Positions 13,312-25,700 of a DNA stretch of 64,000 nt are shown here, one piece after another. Below the pieces are notes generated by a model that was not told the DNA's origin, did no database searches, and was given only the letters and a program-made list of their open reading frames with translations. The DNA comes from Hydractinia symbiolongicarpus (taxonomy: Eukaryota; Cnidaria; Hydrozoa; Anthoathecata; Hydractiniidae): contig NC_079888.1 of NCBI RefSeq assembly GCF_029227915.1, positions 13,747,001 to 13,811,000 of the forward strand. Reading direction: 5' to 3'. Each line of letters begins with the position of its first letter. Position 1 is the first letter of the stretch. The translations under genes were made by a program, and so were the position numbers.

Positions 13312-13742
13312 TAAGCGTCGTGTTTAAGAATTTTAAACTTTGTCATAACGGTAACAAATATATATTCTTGAATTTAGAGAGCAACTAATTTTGTAAAGAA
13401 ATTGAGCGTAATATGAGCTTAAAGTTTCCATAAATTAAATGACATAATCACATAATATAATCTTGCAAAAACTTTATTCGCTGCTGAACATAGAACTTTA
13501 TGAACTTTATTGACAGTCGTTTGGCGAGTGTAAATAAAGTATCGCACGTGTTCTCGAAATTTATCGTCATATTTTTTTGGTTTTTTTTATTACTCGTCTA
13601 TTTTACTCGACTAAAGGCTGGTGAAATTTATAAACGAGAACACACTGTTCGGTTACTACTGCTTTTATATCAAGAAATTCAAAAATATGAAATAGTGCTA
13701 TATTGTTATATTTTGTTACTTGTATTTCGCATTTAGTCGTAT

Positions 13743-14037
13743 TTACGATTTTTCTTTTGTCAAGAAAAATTGAATAAAAAACAAGACGCATTGTAATTGA
13801 ATTACCATTTTTCTTTTGTCAAGGAAAATTGAATAAAAAACAAGACGCATTGTAATTGAATTATCATTTTTCTTTTGTCAAGGAAAATTGAATAAAAAAC
13901 AAGAAGCATTGTAATTTAATTACCATTTTTCTTTTGTCAAGGAAAATTGAATAAAAAACAAGACGCATTGTAATTGAATTACCATTTTTCTTTTGTCAAG
14001 GAAAATTGAATAAAAAACAAGACGCATTGTAATTCAA
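13743..14037. repeat. 59-bp minisatellite, five copies
   Basis: The motif TTTTTCTTTTGTCAAGG recurs at 13749, 13808, 13867, 13926 and 13985, exactly 59 bp apart each time, with very few differences between units. The array abuts the left (CTGT)n array. Confidence 0.92.
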
Positions 14038-14038
14038 G

Positions 14039-14382
<344 letters not shown>

Positions 14383-17300
14383 AATAATAATAATAATAAT
14401 AATGGTATATTTCGGGCATATCCATATGTTACAATGGCTCTTCATCCCTAATTAAAAACAGCTATTTATAATAAAAATTAAAGAAAATTTTAAAAAGCGT
14501 AATATATATTTCAGTATAAACATTAATCAACTAAAATTTGACTCGAAATGGACACGAGAATAGAGTAGATAGGACTAGTGGAGAAGTGGCTAGAGGCATG
14601 GTGGGATGCGATAGCGTGGAATCGATTGGTGAGAAAACGTATGGACAAGGCAAAATCAACAAATAAACAGATTATATAATAAAGAAATACTATAGTATTA
14701 GTATATGTAATCAAATAAAGTCAGAGACTAAAATGGACTTGGAATAGAACGAGTAGAACAAGCGGAGAGAACAAAAAACAGCCTGGGGGAAATAGTAACT
14801 TGATTGGCTGGAGCTATGCGCATACTGAGGACATACTGGTAGAACCGAGGCTGTTGTTGGAATATATAAGAACAGGACAAAATCAACAAATGAACATGCA
14901 ATCGTAAAGTCGTAAATAAAAGTGAACAGTGTGTGTATATATTGAATGCAATATTTTCTATAAAAAAAAAACAAAAAAAAACTAATGTTTATTTATATAT
15001 TTTGCAAGAGCTCTATCTGATAAATAACATTTAGCTCCGTAAACAAATTTTTTATAAACCACTTCTTTTCGTAGACTGGTGGGAAGATCGTTCAGTTGTC
15101 GACCACTTCTTCCAATAAAAGTTTTATCCGATGCGTTAACTTTGAATTCGGACACACATCTTTCAGAACTTCTTGTCGTTCTTTCTGTTTTCTTCATTTC
15201 CAGCCCTTTCAGGTATGTGGGAAATTCTGTTTCGTGCAAAGATTTGTGAGCGAGTTTCAACATGTTCAAGTTGATTTTCTCTTTGGAGGGCAACCATTTC
15301 AAATTCAAAATATCTGCTGTGGTACAGTAGTGCGCTGTAACAAAGGCTGCTGCACATCTTAAAACTTTGTTGATACGGTTAAGTTTGTAATCTGGTGCGT
15401 TGGAAAACACCACATTGCAGTAGTCAAGTCTAGAGAGTAACAGTGTCTCCGCTAACTGTTTACGTAAGTACTGAGGAGCTGAATGTTTCAATTTGCGCAA
15501 TACAGAAAGCTTACAGTAAGTAGATTTCAAAAGCTGGTTTAAATGAGTATCCCAGGCTAAATGTTCATCAAAATGCACACCAAGTAACTTATAACTTGCA
15601 ACTCTTTCAATAAGTTTACCACAATGTTTAATATTGAAGGTTACATGTGTGTCATCATCTAACTTATGTGTTTGTGACATTCTGCTTCCCGAAAACAGCA
15701 TGGTTTTAGTCTTGCCTTGGTTGAAAGCAAGGTTGTTGTTGGAAGACCAGTCACACAAGTTGTCCAAACGTTGTGTGAGTTGTTCAATAGCATTCGGTAA
15801 TTCGTTTTGTTTACAGTGATCATAGCAAGATGTGTCGTCAGCGAATTGACAAACTGTCCCATGAACTGCATCTTGTAGGTCAGTTACGTACAAGTTGAAA
15901 AGAATCGGCCCTAGAACTGAACCCTGTGGCACACCAAATTGAACGGTCTCCATCGATGATGAACAGTCATCGATTTGAACGTACTGCAATTGATTGTTGA
16001 GGTAGGAAAACATCCATAGAACAGCTGGTTTAGAAAAGCCAAGATGATACAGCTTAGTTATGATAGTTTTGAAATCAACTGTATCAAATGCCTTGGAATA
16101 ATCTAAAAACATTGCTAGTGTCACTTCACCCTTTTCCATAGCTTTTATAATATCATCGCGTATTTTCAGCAGTAAGGTGGTAGTCGAGTGATGCTTTCTA
16201 AATCCGGACATGGTGTCTTTGAGTACATTCTCCGATGAGATGTATTCACATATTTGGTTTGCGATACACCTTTCGTACACTTTAGACAAGGTCGGCAAAA
16301 CTGAAACAGGTCGATACTGATCTGGAGAAGTAGCATTGTCACATTTTGGAATTGGAGAAACCTTTCCGATTTTCCATTGCGTATGAAATTTTTGCTCATC
16401 AATACCAGAATTAATAACATGTGTTAAAGGTGAAATGAGATATTCTAATACAGGTTTTATAAGAGCAACTGGTATATTATCGAATCCAGCGGAACAATCC
16501 ATGCGAAGCGATTTCAGTTCTGTTTCAACTTCCGTATAGGTCACATGTCTTAAATACAACTCTGAACGGTCATTGCGTAGTTGGAAATTGTTAATATGAT
16601 TCAATAAGTCATCTTGTGTAGTTGGAACAGCGTTCAAAATTCTATTCGCGGTTGATATATAGTGATCATTCAGCGTGGTTGGATCCAGCCAAATTTTATC
16701 TTTCTTCGGATTCAGAATACGATGAATAAACTTCCACACATCTGCAGGTCTTTTTGAGCTTAGAGCTTTCTTGAAAAACGTTTTCCTAGTGTGCTTGATC
16801 GTACGTTTCAGGTTATTTCGAATATCTCTGAAATTATCCCAGTCACTATCAGATTGTGTCAGGGGAGCTTTGTGACGCAATTCTCTACATTTGCTTTGCA
16901 TATCATTAATGCGGAGATCTTTTAGCCATGGTGCTGGAGGTCTGGTAACTTTGATTCGTTTCAATGGTGCATGTCGTTCTATACATGAAGATATTAATTC
17001 ATTGAGAATATCTAGTTTATCATCTGCAGATTCTGAAGAATAAACAACACTCAATGGTAATTGCGAAAAGTCAGTGACATAATCATTTAAAATGTAATTC
17101 TTGTAATCACGTATATATTTAAAACGAGGCTGAAACCTTGTAACTCTTGTGTTGATACAGGCATATATAGCATCATGATCACTTATTTCTGGTGTTGGAG
17201 TAACATCACAAAGTTTTACTTTACATTGAGCGTTTGTTATAAAATGGTCAATCAGCGTAGTCCCTCTTCTACTTGGCTTCGTAACATGTTGTACTAAGTT

Positions 17301-18587
17301 ATGAGAGTCAAGAATGTCGTTGTACACTGTTGTGATCTGTGAATTCTCCAACAAGTTGATGTTCATATCACCGGTAATAACAATGTGACCTCTCCACTGA
17401 GACACAACTTTATCTAATATAATATCCACTTTACTGAGCCATTCAGCTTTGCTTGTATCGTCAAAGTTCGGTTGATAAAAAACACCCAACAGAATTTTGC
17501 TATGTCTATTGCGACCATTTATCTCTATCCATATGTGTTCAAGTTCGTTATGTAAAGTTGTGATGTCATTTCGTAATTTAAAGTCAATATCATCTTTAAC
17601 ATACGCTGCCACGCCACCTCCTCGCCTTTCTTCCCGGTTTTTATAGACTAGCTTGAAACCTGGTAATTCAACATATTCGATAATGTGTTTATTATTTTTC
17701 AACCAAGTTTCAGACATTGTCATTATATCGAAGTTATATGTATGGGCAAATACTTGAAATTCTGCGAAAGAAGATATCAAGGATTGAGTGTTCAAATGAG
17801 ATATTTTTAACAAATGTTTGTTTTTGTTCAGCGCTTCAAGATGGTAGTCAGTCATTGATACGTCGTTCTCACTTTCTACATAGGATGTATTTAGTGAAAC
17901 ATTGAGAAACGGGAGAACAGTATGAAGACATCGATCACACATTGTTTCGTACGGTACTCGAGAATTCGTAACCAAGTGTTGTTTATTTTGGCATACTGCA
18001 TGTGAAACATCGAGGCATTGACTACATAATAGACGTTTTTGGTTACATCTCACTACTTTAGAACAAGTACTGCATTTAGGAGCGACGAAACCAGGTCCTG
18101 GATTAACTTCAATATCACCATCAAGAATAAGATTAAACGCACTGCAATTTGAATAATACAATACCCGTGATTTCCCTCTTTTAAGATGTCTCGCTTGGGT
18201 ATTCTTTGGTAACAACGGTAATGAAGTTTCATAATGTACTTGTTGATCATTGGAACTAATTACGAATGTTGTTAAAATTAATGTGTAAAATAGAATTTTT
18301 CTCATATCACCTGGTTTCTATTAGATGGAATGTAAGAAGCTGGTGTAGAAAATTCTCCCGCAATCAATTTTCAGAGCAACGACTTATTTTGTAAATTCCT
18401 TCCAAATTATTAGTCAATTCACATAATGTCTTCTTGGTTATCATGTATCAATAACAAAATAAATCTGTGTTAAAATCTGTAACAAATATGAGTAAAATCT
18501 TGGTTTATCATAACTTTATCAATAACTTTTATCAACAATCTGTTTATTCAACATGCTGTCGTCGAGTCAATAAATTATGATTACCAA
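14383..18587 (-). mobile_element. complete non-LTR retrotransposon (LINE, L2/CR1-like), APE-type
   Basis: The element runs from about 18587 (5' end) to a (TTA)n tail at 14383-14402 (3' end). It has a 5' leader of about 280 bp, one intact 1107-aa ORF and a 3' UTR of about 580 bp ending in sequence that includes CCATTGTAACATATGGATAT. It lies exactly between two (CTGT)n arrays with the same repeat strand, which suggests insertion into one pre-existing array. The intact frame suggests recent activity. A 3' fragment of a related element is at 45047-45125. Assignment to the L2/CR1 group rests on the endonuclease-RT order, the PHD-like finger, the absence of an RNase H domain and the short-repeat tail. 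Confidence 0.85.
14982..18305 (-). CDS. LINE polyprotein: signal-like leader, 2A-like peptide, zinc finger, APE endonuclease, reverse transcriptase
   Basis: 1107 aa from the ATG at 18305. Residues 4-18 are hydrophobic, like a signal peptide. Residues 64-71 read DIEVNPGP, a match to the D-x-E-x-N-P-G-P 2A motif, which makes ribosomes skip the Gly70-Pro71 bond, so the leader would be released from the rest. A Cys-rich PHD-like finger follows (about 78-126). The APE-type endonuclease spans about 166-390, with HLNTQS (171-176), SETW (198-201), GDMN (312-315) and SDHD (375-378). The reverse transcriptase spans about 600-880, with YSKAFD (736-741), GVPQGSVLGP (791-800) and the catalytic FADD (821-824). 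All catalytic motifs seem intact and there is no internal stop. By homology it nicks target DNA and copies its own mRNA into the break. 2A-like peptides at LINE N-termini are known from other animals. Confidence 0.95.
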   Translation of the reverse strand: MRKILFYTLILTTFVISSNDQQVHYETSLPLLPKNTQARHLKRGKSRVLYYSNCSAFNLILDGDIEVNPGPGFVAPKCSTCSKVVRCNQKRLLCSQCLDVSHAVCQNKQHLVTNSRVPYETMCDRCLHTVLPFLNVSLNTSYVESENDVSMTDYHLEALNKNKHLLKISHLNTQSLISSFAEFQVFAHTYNFDIMTMSETWLKNNKHIIEYVELPGFKLVYKNREERRGGGVAAYVKDDIDFKLRNDITTLHNELEHIWIEINGRNRHSKILLGVFYQPNFDDTSKAEWLSKVDIILDKVVSQWRGHIVITGDMNINLLENSQITTVYNDILDSHNLVQHVTKPSRRGTTLIDHFITNAQCKVKLCDVTPTPEISDHDAIYACINTRVTRFQPRFKYIRDYKNYILNDYVTDFSQLPLSVVYSSESADDKLDILNELISSCIERHAPLKRIKVTRPPAPWLKDLRINDMQSKCRELRHKAPLTQSDSDWDNFRDIRNNLKRTIKHTRKTFFKKALSSKRPADVWKFIHRILNPKKDKIWLDPTTLNDHYISTANRILNAVPTTQDDLLNHINNFQLRNDRSELYLRHVTYTEVETELKSLRMDCSAGFDNIPVALIKPVLEYLISPLTHVINSGIDEQKFHTQWKIGKVSPIPKCDNATSPDQYRPVSVLPTLSKVYERCIANQICEYISSENVLKDTMSGFRKHHSTTTLLLKIRDDIIKAMEKGEVTLAMFLDYSKAFDTVDFKTIITKLYHLGFSKPAVLWMFSYLNNQLQYVQIDDCSSSMETVQFGVPQGSVLGPILFNLYVTDLQDAVHGTVCQFADDTSCYDHCKQNELPNAIEQLTQRLDNLCDWSSNNNLAFNQGKTKTMLFSGSRMSQTHKLDDDTHVTFNIKHCGKLIERVASYKLLGVHFDEHLAWDTHLNQLLKSTYCKLSVLRKLKHSAPQYLRKQLAETLLLSRLDYCNVVFSNAPDYKLNRINKVLRCAAAFVTAHYCTTADILNLKWLPSKEKINLNMLKLAHKSLHETEFPTYLKGLEMKKTERTTRSSERCVSEFKVNASDKTFIGRSGRQLNDLPTSLRKEVVYKKFVYGAKCYLSDRALAKYINKH

Positions 18588-18893
<306 letters not shown>

Positions 18894-20258
18894 CGTTTTG
18901 TACATTTTTATATTAAATAAAAGAACATTATACCAATTTCCAATACAAACACCGACAATAATGTTTTCTAGTTACACATGCATGTTTCGTAACGCTCAAG
19001 TTTCTATTCTTTGTTTTTCAAAAAAGATGGAAGGACCTGCCAAAAATTTTCAGGGGGTAAATGTGCCCATTTTTTTCAATTTTTGTTATTGTTAAAGGCT
19101 GCATGTAATGCTGATAATGCAGTTTCAAAAACAGTTTTGTTCAAACAACCACTTATAAGTCAGTAGCTTCTGCAACACATTTATGACCTACCATAATCAT
19201 AAGAGTGAATTTTATTTATATAATATTAATACCCCCGTTTTACCAACTTATCACGACACGAACATTATTCGATCTTTCGGTCACGCATTTTAATGGTCCT
19301 CCATAAAATTTCAACGTTACATAAAATTTGTTTGCATTTGTGCGCAAAAAAGCGCGTGCGGAGAAAAGATATTGCTGAATTGTGAAATAAAAATAAACTG
19401 GCTTGTAAAGTAAGAAAGATTTTGTACTGAATTAAATGATAAAGTTTTTTGGCGAAAAGAATGTAAAAAAAGCAATTAAATATTTTTTTTATTTCTATAA
19501 AAAGAAAATATTTTGCTAAGAACGTTTCTCTGAGTCAGTAAAAGACACCTCGTCACTTTGCATCATTATTTATTTCTCCCTTGTGAGGCACAAGAGGTTC
19601 GAAGCCGCATGGCTGTAGCTTTGTAAAGTCTTTTTCATGAAGAGAATTATTCGATTCTAAATTTTCTGAGTTATAATCTTCGTTATTATTACAAGACGTC
19701 TTATCAGCGAACAATGTAAACAGTAAGTAAACAAACTTTTAGCAGGCGTGCTGCTTAGCTCATGGACTTTCTGCACGAGGTGACGTATGCTCATTTATTC
19801 GGACCTAGTCCCCTAGACTTTTCGTGACCTTCAAAATTTATTTGAGATTGAAGATGTTTACAGACCCGAGTAAGGTATAAATAAAGTTTATTTTGACAAA
19901 TTTATGTAATGTCTTATCGAATAAATTTTTTTCAAATATTTTGTTTTCAACTATTTTTCAGGGCTACTTAATTTCGCCGATCGTAATATATTACATTTTG
20001 CAGGTAATTATCGCTGTTTTAAAAACATTTTCTCGAATGGGGTAATGACATATTGTTTATAAAACATACGCAACAATACGCTCTTAAAGATACTTGGCCA
20101 TGCAGTTCGATAACGTTTGTAAATGTAAATGAAATTTTCCTATTATTGTCTACGGAGTAAAATATAGTAAAATGCAATGAGGAGGGTTATCTCTCAAGGT
20201 TAACCAAATGTTATTTTAACTGCATGTTGAAGAGTTGTCAACTCGGAGGAGGGTTAAG

Positions 20259-20937
20259 CCTGTGTCTGTCTGTAACAGGCAAAGTGGATATGTTTATTTT
20301 CCTTTTATGTAACTGAAAGAATGATGTCCTAAATGTTAAATTTTCTCACGTTACGGCACAACGGTAATAAAATGCACGTCAATATCCTAGCTTATAATCA
20401 AATAAAGTCATTAAAATGCACTTAAAACTTTGAAGCCAAATATATTGAAAACGGGGCGGTGACGTCATTTTTCACCGTGCAGGTAACGAAGAACAACCTA
20501 GGACCAAATTAGGTAAGTTTTCCAAACTGGTTTCCAGAATGGACGGGTTGATGACGTTATCAAAGAACCTTTAAACCTCAATATCTCTCCAACCATTTGT
20601 CAAAAGTACATAATCCTATGCATTTCCTTTATGAACGTTTCAAAATCTAGCTGATGAAGGCAATGGGTATAGAACGTTCTCAAGAGATGTTTTCTATTTT
20701 GGCAATATATACAATATTATATCTTCTTAGGCGCTTGACAAAGCACATGATTTTATACATTTTTTTCATCTGCGTTTCAAGATTTGCATATAACAGGCAA
20801 CAAATAAACAAATTTCGCCAAATTTTTTTTGTCTATGCACTGTTGACGTCAGCAAAACTCCTAAATACAGCTATATTTCTTCATTGTTTTTCTGCCTGAG
20901 TGGATTTCTCCACGGGCCTTATCGACTAGCGTTTTAT
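20259..20937 (-). mobile_element. dispersed repeat family, inverted shorter copy
   Basis: In - orientation it starts CTAGTCGATAAGGCCCGTGG, matching the block near 4470, and ends with ATATCCACTTTGCCTGTTAC followed by AGACAGACACAGGC, matching 5971-6010. It is about 0.7 kb against 1.6 kb for the + strand copy, so one is deleted or the other carries an insertion. Confidence 0.5.
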
Positions 20938-21746
20938 AAAAAAATATGTTACTAACACATTACAATCTCATATGAAATATATAATTTTGCTGCGTGGTTT
21001 TATTATTCTTGTTAGTTCATCATTTTGTAAATTAATTTTTAAATTTTGCAGACACTAAGACTTTCCCCCCAAAACGATTTTGCTTCCTACGGGGCTGTAA
21101 TTGTGATGTATTGCGTAGAAATTATCTTAAGATTGCAGAATTATCTTAACCCTATTCGGTCCGGTGTTTTTCGAACATATTATGACAGGGGGATGTCGCC
21201 CCCCCCGCAATAACTATTTATCAGCTTCTCCAAATTGAATAAAGCTTCGCACACTTATACTACGTCACAAAAGAAACAAAATGGCAGCAATAAATTTTTG
21301 CTTGCGTCAGCATGTTTTCTGTGACGTCATCAAAAGCATGAAATTTGTTTAAAATGCTTAAAATTAAATTACTTTAGTTCTAGAGCGAATTTTTACATTC
21401 TGTTTGAAGTTTCTGAAAGCTAAATAAAAGTTAATTAACATATTTTCAGGTTTCTACATAGAACGCATAAAAAGTTGCTAAAAATCGCCCGAAAATCCAG
21501 TTTTTTTCCGATTTTTTGGTAAAACACGAGAAAATCGGAAAATCGGACTATTCACGTTTCCAAATTATGTAAAAGATTCTTCTTGATAAAAAAAAGTTGT
21601 GTTGTAAGTTTCAATTTCTAAGGATAATCCTACCAAAAGTTAATTTTCTTATAGAGATTTTTAGGGATAGTTTCGAGTAATAGCCAATATCAATGCCTCT
21701 GAAAGGTATGGTACCTAAAAATTTGGCATGCAGGTGTCTAACTAGC

Positions 21747-21878
21747 CCTATAATAACTGTTTATGAGGGCAATACAGGAGAATATTGACCGACGCCAAAG
21801 TATTGTCCGAGCTTGTGATGGCAATACGTGACAGAGTTCATTCAAAGGTATTGCCCGAAATAAACAGTTATTATATGG
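21747..21878. mobile_element. short inverted-repeat element, about 130 bp
   Basis: CCTATAATAACTGTTTA at the left pairs with TAAACAGTTATTATATGG at the right, with one mismatch. Inside, GGGCAATAC and GTATTGCCC extend the inverted repeat. Confidence 0.6.
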
Positions 21879-22673
21879 ATTATTATGCGGGTACTGCATT
21901 ACATTTTAACATTTTAGGCAGAATGTAGAAACCATGTCTTTACAGAAACTATTCCCATATGGAACGTACATTCGACCCAAAATATATGTTTTTTTAAATC
22001 GAATGTCGTGTAAACATTACAGGTTTTTATTGTAGCTACAACATAGAATTCTTTAAAAGATAAAAGTAAGTTTCACTTCTGTTGCGCGGTTTGCTTACTT
22101 TTCTCTGTGTGTATTTACATTTAATACTACCATATTTAAACACGGTTGCTACGGTAGCAGGCAATACCGTGGAATACTGCCCGCTATGACGTAAGTTCTA
22201 ACTAATCACATTACGCGCTTTTCGAAGATATTGATGCCTCCCTTTTACCCGGGTAATAAAAATAAATATTGAAACTCAGTTAGTATCATAGCCATGGAAC
22301 CTAGCATTTAAGAAGTTATTAAAAAAACCGTCGGGGGGTTGGTCGGGAAGGGCTGATTCCGCCCCCAAGATCGTATTATCTTAAGATCGTAGAAATTATC
22401 TTAAATCGTAGTGTACACTAAATATAAAGTATAACATGTCCCTAATGACTTCCGTAATTTTTAAAATAAAAACAAATAAAAACATTCAAAATTTTTATAA
22501 AATATTTACATATACTATAGTTATAACAGTTTGTATTTTTTTAAATTTTTTAGTCCAATAATTTACAGTGCTTTGGATGATACTTATGATTCATAATACA
22601 ATTATTAGCTAACCCGACTATCCGATTTTCAGATTTTACCCTAATTGAGGAAAATCTCATTTTAAGTTAAATT

Positions 22674-22679
22674 TTTATT
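22674..22679 (-). terminator. poly(A) signal AATAAA of the receptor-like gene
   Basis: AATAAA on the - strand, about 25 nt past the TGA stop at 22705-22707. The position supports this exon as the true last exon. Confidence 0.6.
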
Positions 22680-22704
22680 GTTTACGTATTTTACATGCTG
22701 ACGC

Positions 22705-25700
22705 TCAATTACAGTACAAAGTTTCTTGTCGTTTTATTGGTGTTGTCAGTTCGTAATTATTACCGTTTTCTTCTTCAGTCTTTTTATATTTTTCATTCTC
22801 AGCATTGTTTTCATCACTTGCTGGTGAACTTTTCCATTTTTGAAGCATGTTTTGAACGTCATCTATCATAACTTCGTGTGTAACTTTTTCAATTTCACAT
22901 TCATTGCCAGGGATATCTTAAAAAAGCGTTTCAAGCAAAAATTATGTAAAATGTTTCAATGAAATATCGAAAGCCAATAACAAGTACGAAAAGACATTAT
23001 GATTAACGTCTTCAGATTTGTTTTACGTGTTTTGAGTTTATTATAAAAAAAGAATGTTGGATATAGCAAATAATCCGTACCGATTTCAGACTTCGCTCTT
23101 TTCCGTCGACGATATTCGTAAATAAAACCAAGTCCACTAATTAATGCTATTAGCGAAACACAAGAAATTATTGTTGGTTGAAAAAGACCAGATGATGGAG
23201 AGAAAATATTTCCAGGTTCATACTCATGCTGGGATTTCTATAAGATAAATCACAAATGGATGACGTTGCTGTTTTGAGAGCAAAGAAATAATTCATGCAA
23301 AATTTCTGTTATTGATGTGAGCTCCATCCTTACACATTCTAAATAACAGTGTAATACATTAAACTTACCACGCCATTGGTTACATTACCCATGCAAGTTT
23401 GTAGGATCAGTTTGTTACTCTTTATAAATGTGGTCATATATTCGAAGTCTATCTTACGCAGCACCAGCATCCCATAGCTTAGCTTTTCCCCGCTATAGGT
23501 TACATCTGTCGCATAATACTCATCATATAACTTGGATGGATGAGTCTCGTAACCAATTCTTGTGTGCTTATCCAAGAAAAAACCCTAGGAACAATGAAGT
23601 TGTCAATCAAAGTGAGATTGATGTTGATACTTTATTTCACAGGCTTGTCTTAATCACATCTATCGTCGCATGAAATTAATGATTTTAGAAAAAGAAAAGC
23701 CTCGAAAACTGTTTGTATACTCCCTGTTATTGTCTTTTTTTTCTTTCTTTATTATCCTTAGACCGGCTGTTACTTACAGTCTGCTTCGCCTTTTGAAGGT
23801 TTGATCCTCGTGTTGCTTATAAGAGGTTGTTTGCAATACTCAAAGAAACGTGTGTATGTAAGAGCATTGAATTGTAAATGATTTGTTAAAATTATACTGA
23901 AAGAAATTTATGGTCTGCATCTATAAATTTACCAGCTTTAAAATTAGAGTGTAGCAACGAGTTGTATGTCGTGCGAGATACAAGTCCATAATGCCGGTTA
24001 TTTATCAATGGGTGTGGCTAAAGCAAACCAGATTGAATAAGACGTAGTAATTAACGACGATCTTAGTTAAAATATCCCGAAAAATGGGTATCATCTAGTT
24101 CTCGCGTTCTATCACATTCCTACAATAACTTAAAAAACTTACCATCTAAATTATCATCACTATCCACTTTCTCAATTATTGTATTTATATCTGAAAACAC
24201 TAGAATGAAGACAATATATAAGTGAGGGCTGTGGTAAAATGTATAGGATGAGGTCGATATTACAGAACATGAATGCGTCACCTTCGATTGAAGTTCCACC
24301 TTTATCAACCACAAACGTTGAATCAAGTAATCTATCTGGTAAGACGGCAACCTTTGAAAAAGACATTAGCAGTGTAATTATTGCTGCTAATTAACAAGCG
24401 GCCGATCGTAATTTTTAACTAATACTCCTTTGTTGTTTCTGACAATACAATTGCTTTTGTGACCTCTCCTTTTTTTATCTTGGAAGTTTTAGCATGCGAA
24501 TGCAGTTGTGGTTATACCTATGTGACCAAGCCTATATGCAGAAAAAGGAGGACCAACAGAAACTGAAAAAGACTTTTTTAAACTATTCTTTTTCTCTTTT
24601 TAGCATTTTTCTTTTTTCTTTTAGTTGATTTCTTTAATCACCTTTTAATTTTCTCCTTGTATGTATTCACATGAATAACCAATTTCTTCAATGCAGAATT
24701 GACATAATCCGTTAAACTACAACCCATCTACATCCAAAGCAGCTGCAAACATGTATTTATACTGCTACTTTTTATTGCATTTGGTTAAAATATAGAAACA
24801 CGCATAAAAACTCACTATTTTGTTTCCTTAAGGAATAAAAACTATTCCTAAAGGAAATAAAATTTTGTTCACTCAAAAAATTGCGTACTGCAGGAGTCTA
24901 AAAATTTAGATTAATTTTGCTTGTAGAGAGTCCTTTACTAAATACGTTTTGTCTAAAATGAGCTTTTCACACCAAAAGTTATATTTTTAAAAAAAATGCA
25001 AATGGATCGCAAAATTCCTGCTAGAAAGAAATTCTAGTAGGAAACACTTTGAAGAGACATTCAACAAAAAAAACGCACTCATGTCGAATTCACAGGTAAA
25101 AATAAAAAATGTCAAAATGAATTTCAGCAAACACCACTTCTGATTTGAAAAAATGTAGTCAAAGGCTGTGCACATGATTTCACATGAAAAAAATTTCAGA
25201 GCAACTGAAAATGTATTAGGCCAAATGTTAGTTAAGCTCTACCGAACACATTTTAACCCATAATGATACCCTGTATAATATAGCACTGTAACACTGTGAA
25301 TTTTTGTTTTGTGCCCCCAAAATAATATGTGAAAAATGATACTTTCACTACATTTAGAGCTAACACTTTGGTAATATTCGTATTCACTACCATAAACTGT
25401 AAATTTTTCCCGCTTTGCTTGGAGTAAAAATACAGACTGCCTACTCAAAGTTTTGAATTGCTATGCCGAGTCCATAACATACTCAAAAGCTGGCTTCCTA
25501 GGCACATTCTCAGAGTAAAAAGCATTCGAATCACGAAAATTTTCAAGAATTGTACAAAAAGAAATCAAAACCCTATAAAATATATATATATATATATCGT
25601 AGCCTTATTCATACAATAATCAGATATATAGGTGGGTAAGCGCCCAGATGCTAAAAATAGAATCATAAAAACTCATTTCTAATATCACTCAACTTAACAG

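Larger units (their letters stand above)
8772..13742. other. no gene seen; minor repeats only
   Basis: The longest open frames (10563-10805 +, 10863-11081 -) lack splice context or protein-like composition. Listed separately: the 16-bp repeat at 9246, the AATGTCGCA repeats at 10939 and the dispersed-repeat copy at 13252. AGCTAGCT motifs occur near 11685 and 12865. Confidence 0.45.

Noticed and set aside
13743-14037. CRISPR-like regular repeat
   Set aside because: The repeats are contiguous 59-bp units with no variable spacers, in a eukaryotic context: a minisatellite.
15096-17905. Several short + strand frames
   Set aside because: Antisense shadows of the LINE ORF.
24120-24366. Two overlapping single-exon frames on the - strand
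   Set aside because: They read through introns; splicing into the exons 24351..24282 and 24190..24143 gives phase agreement with the receptor-like gene.
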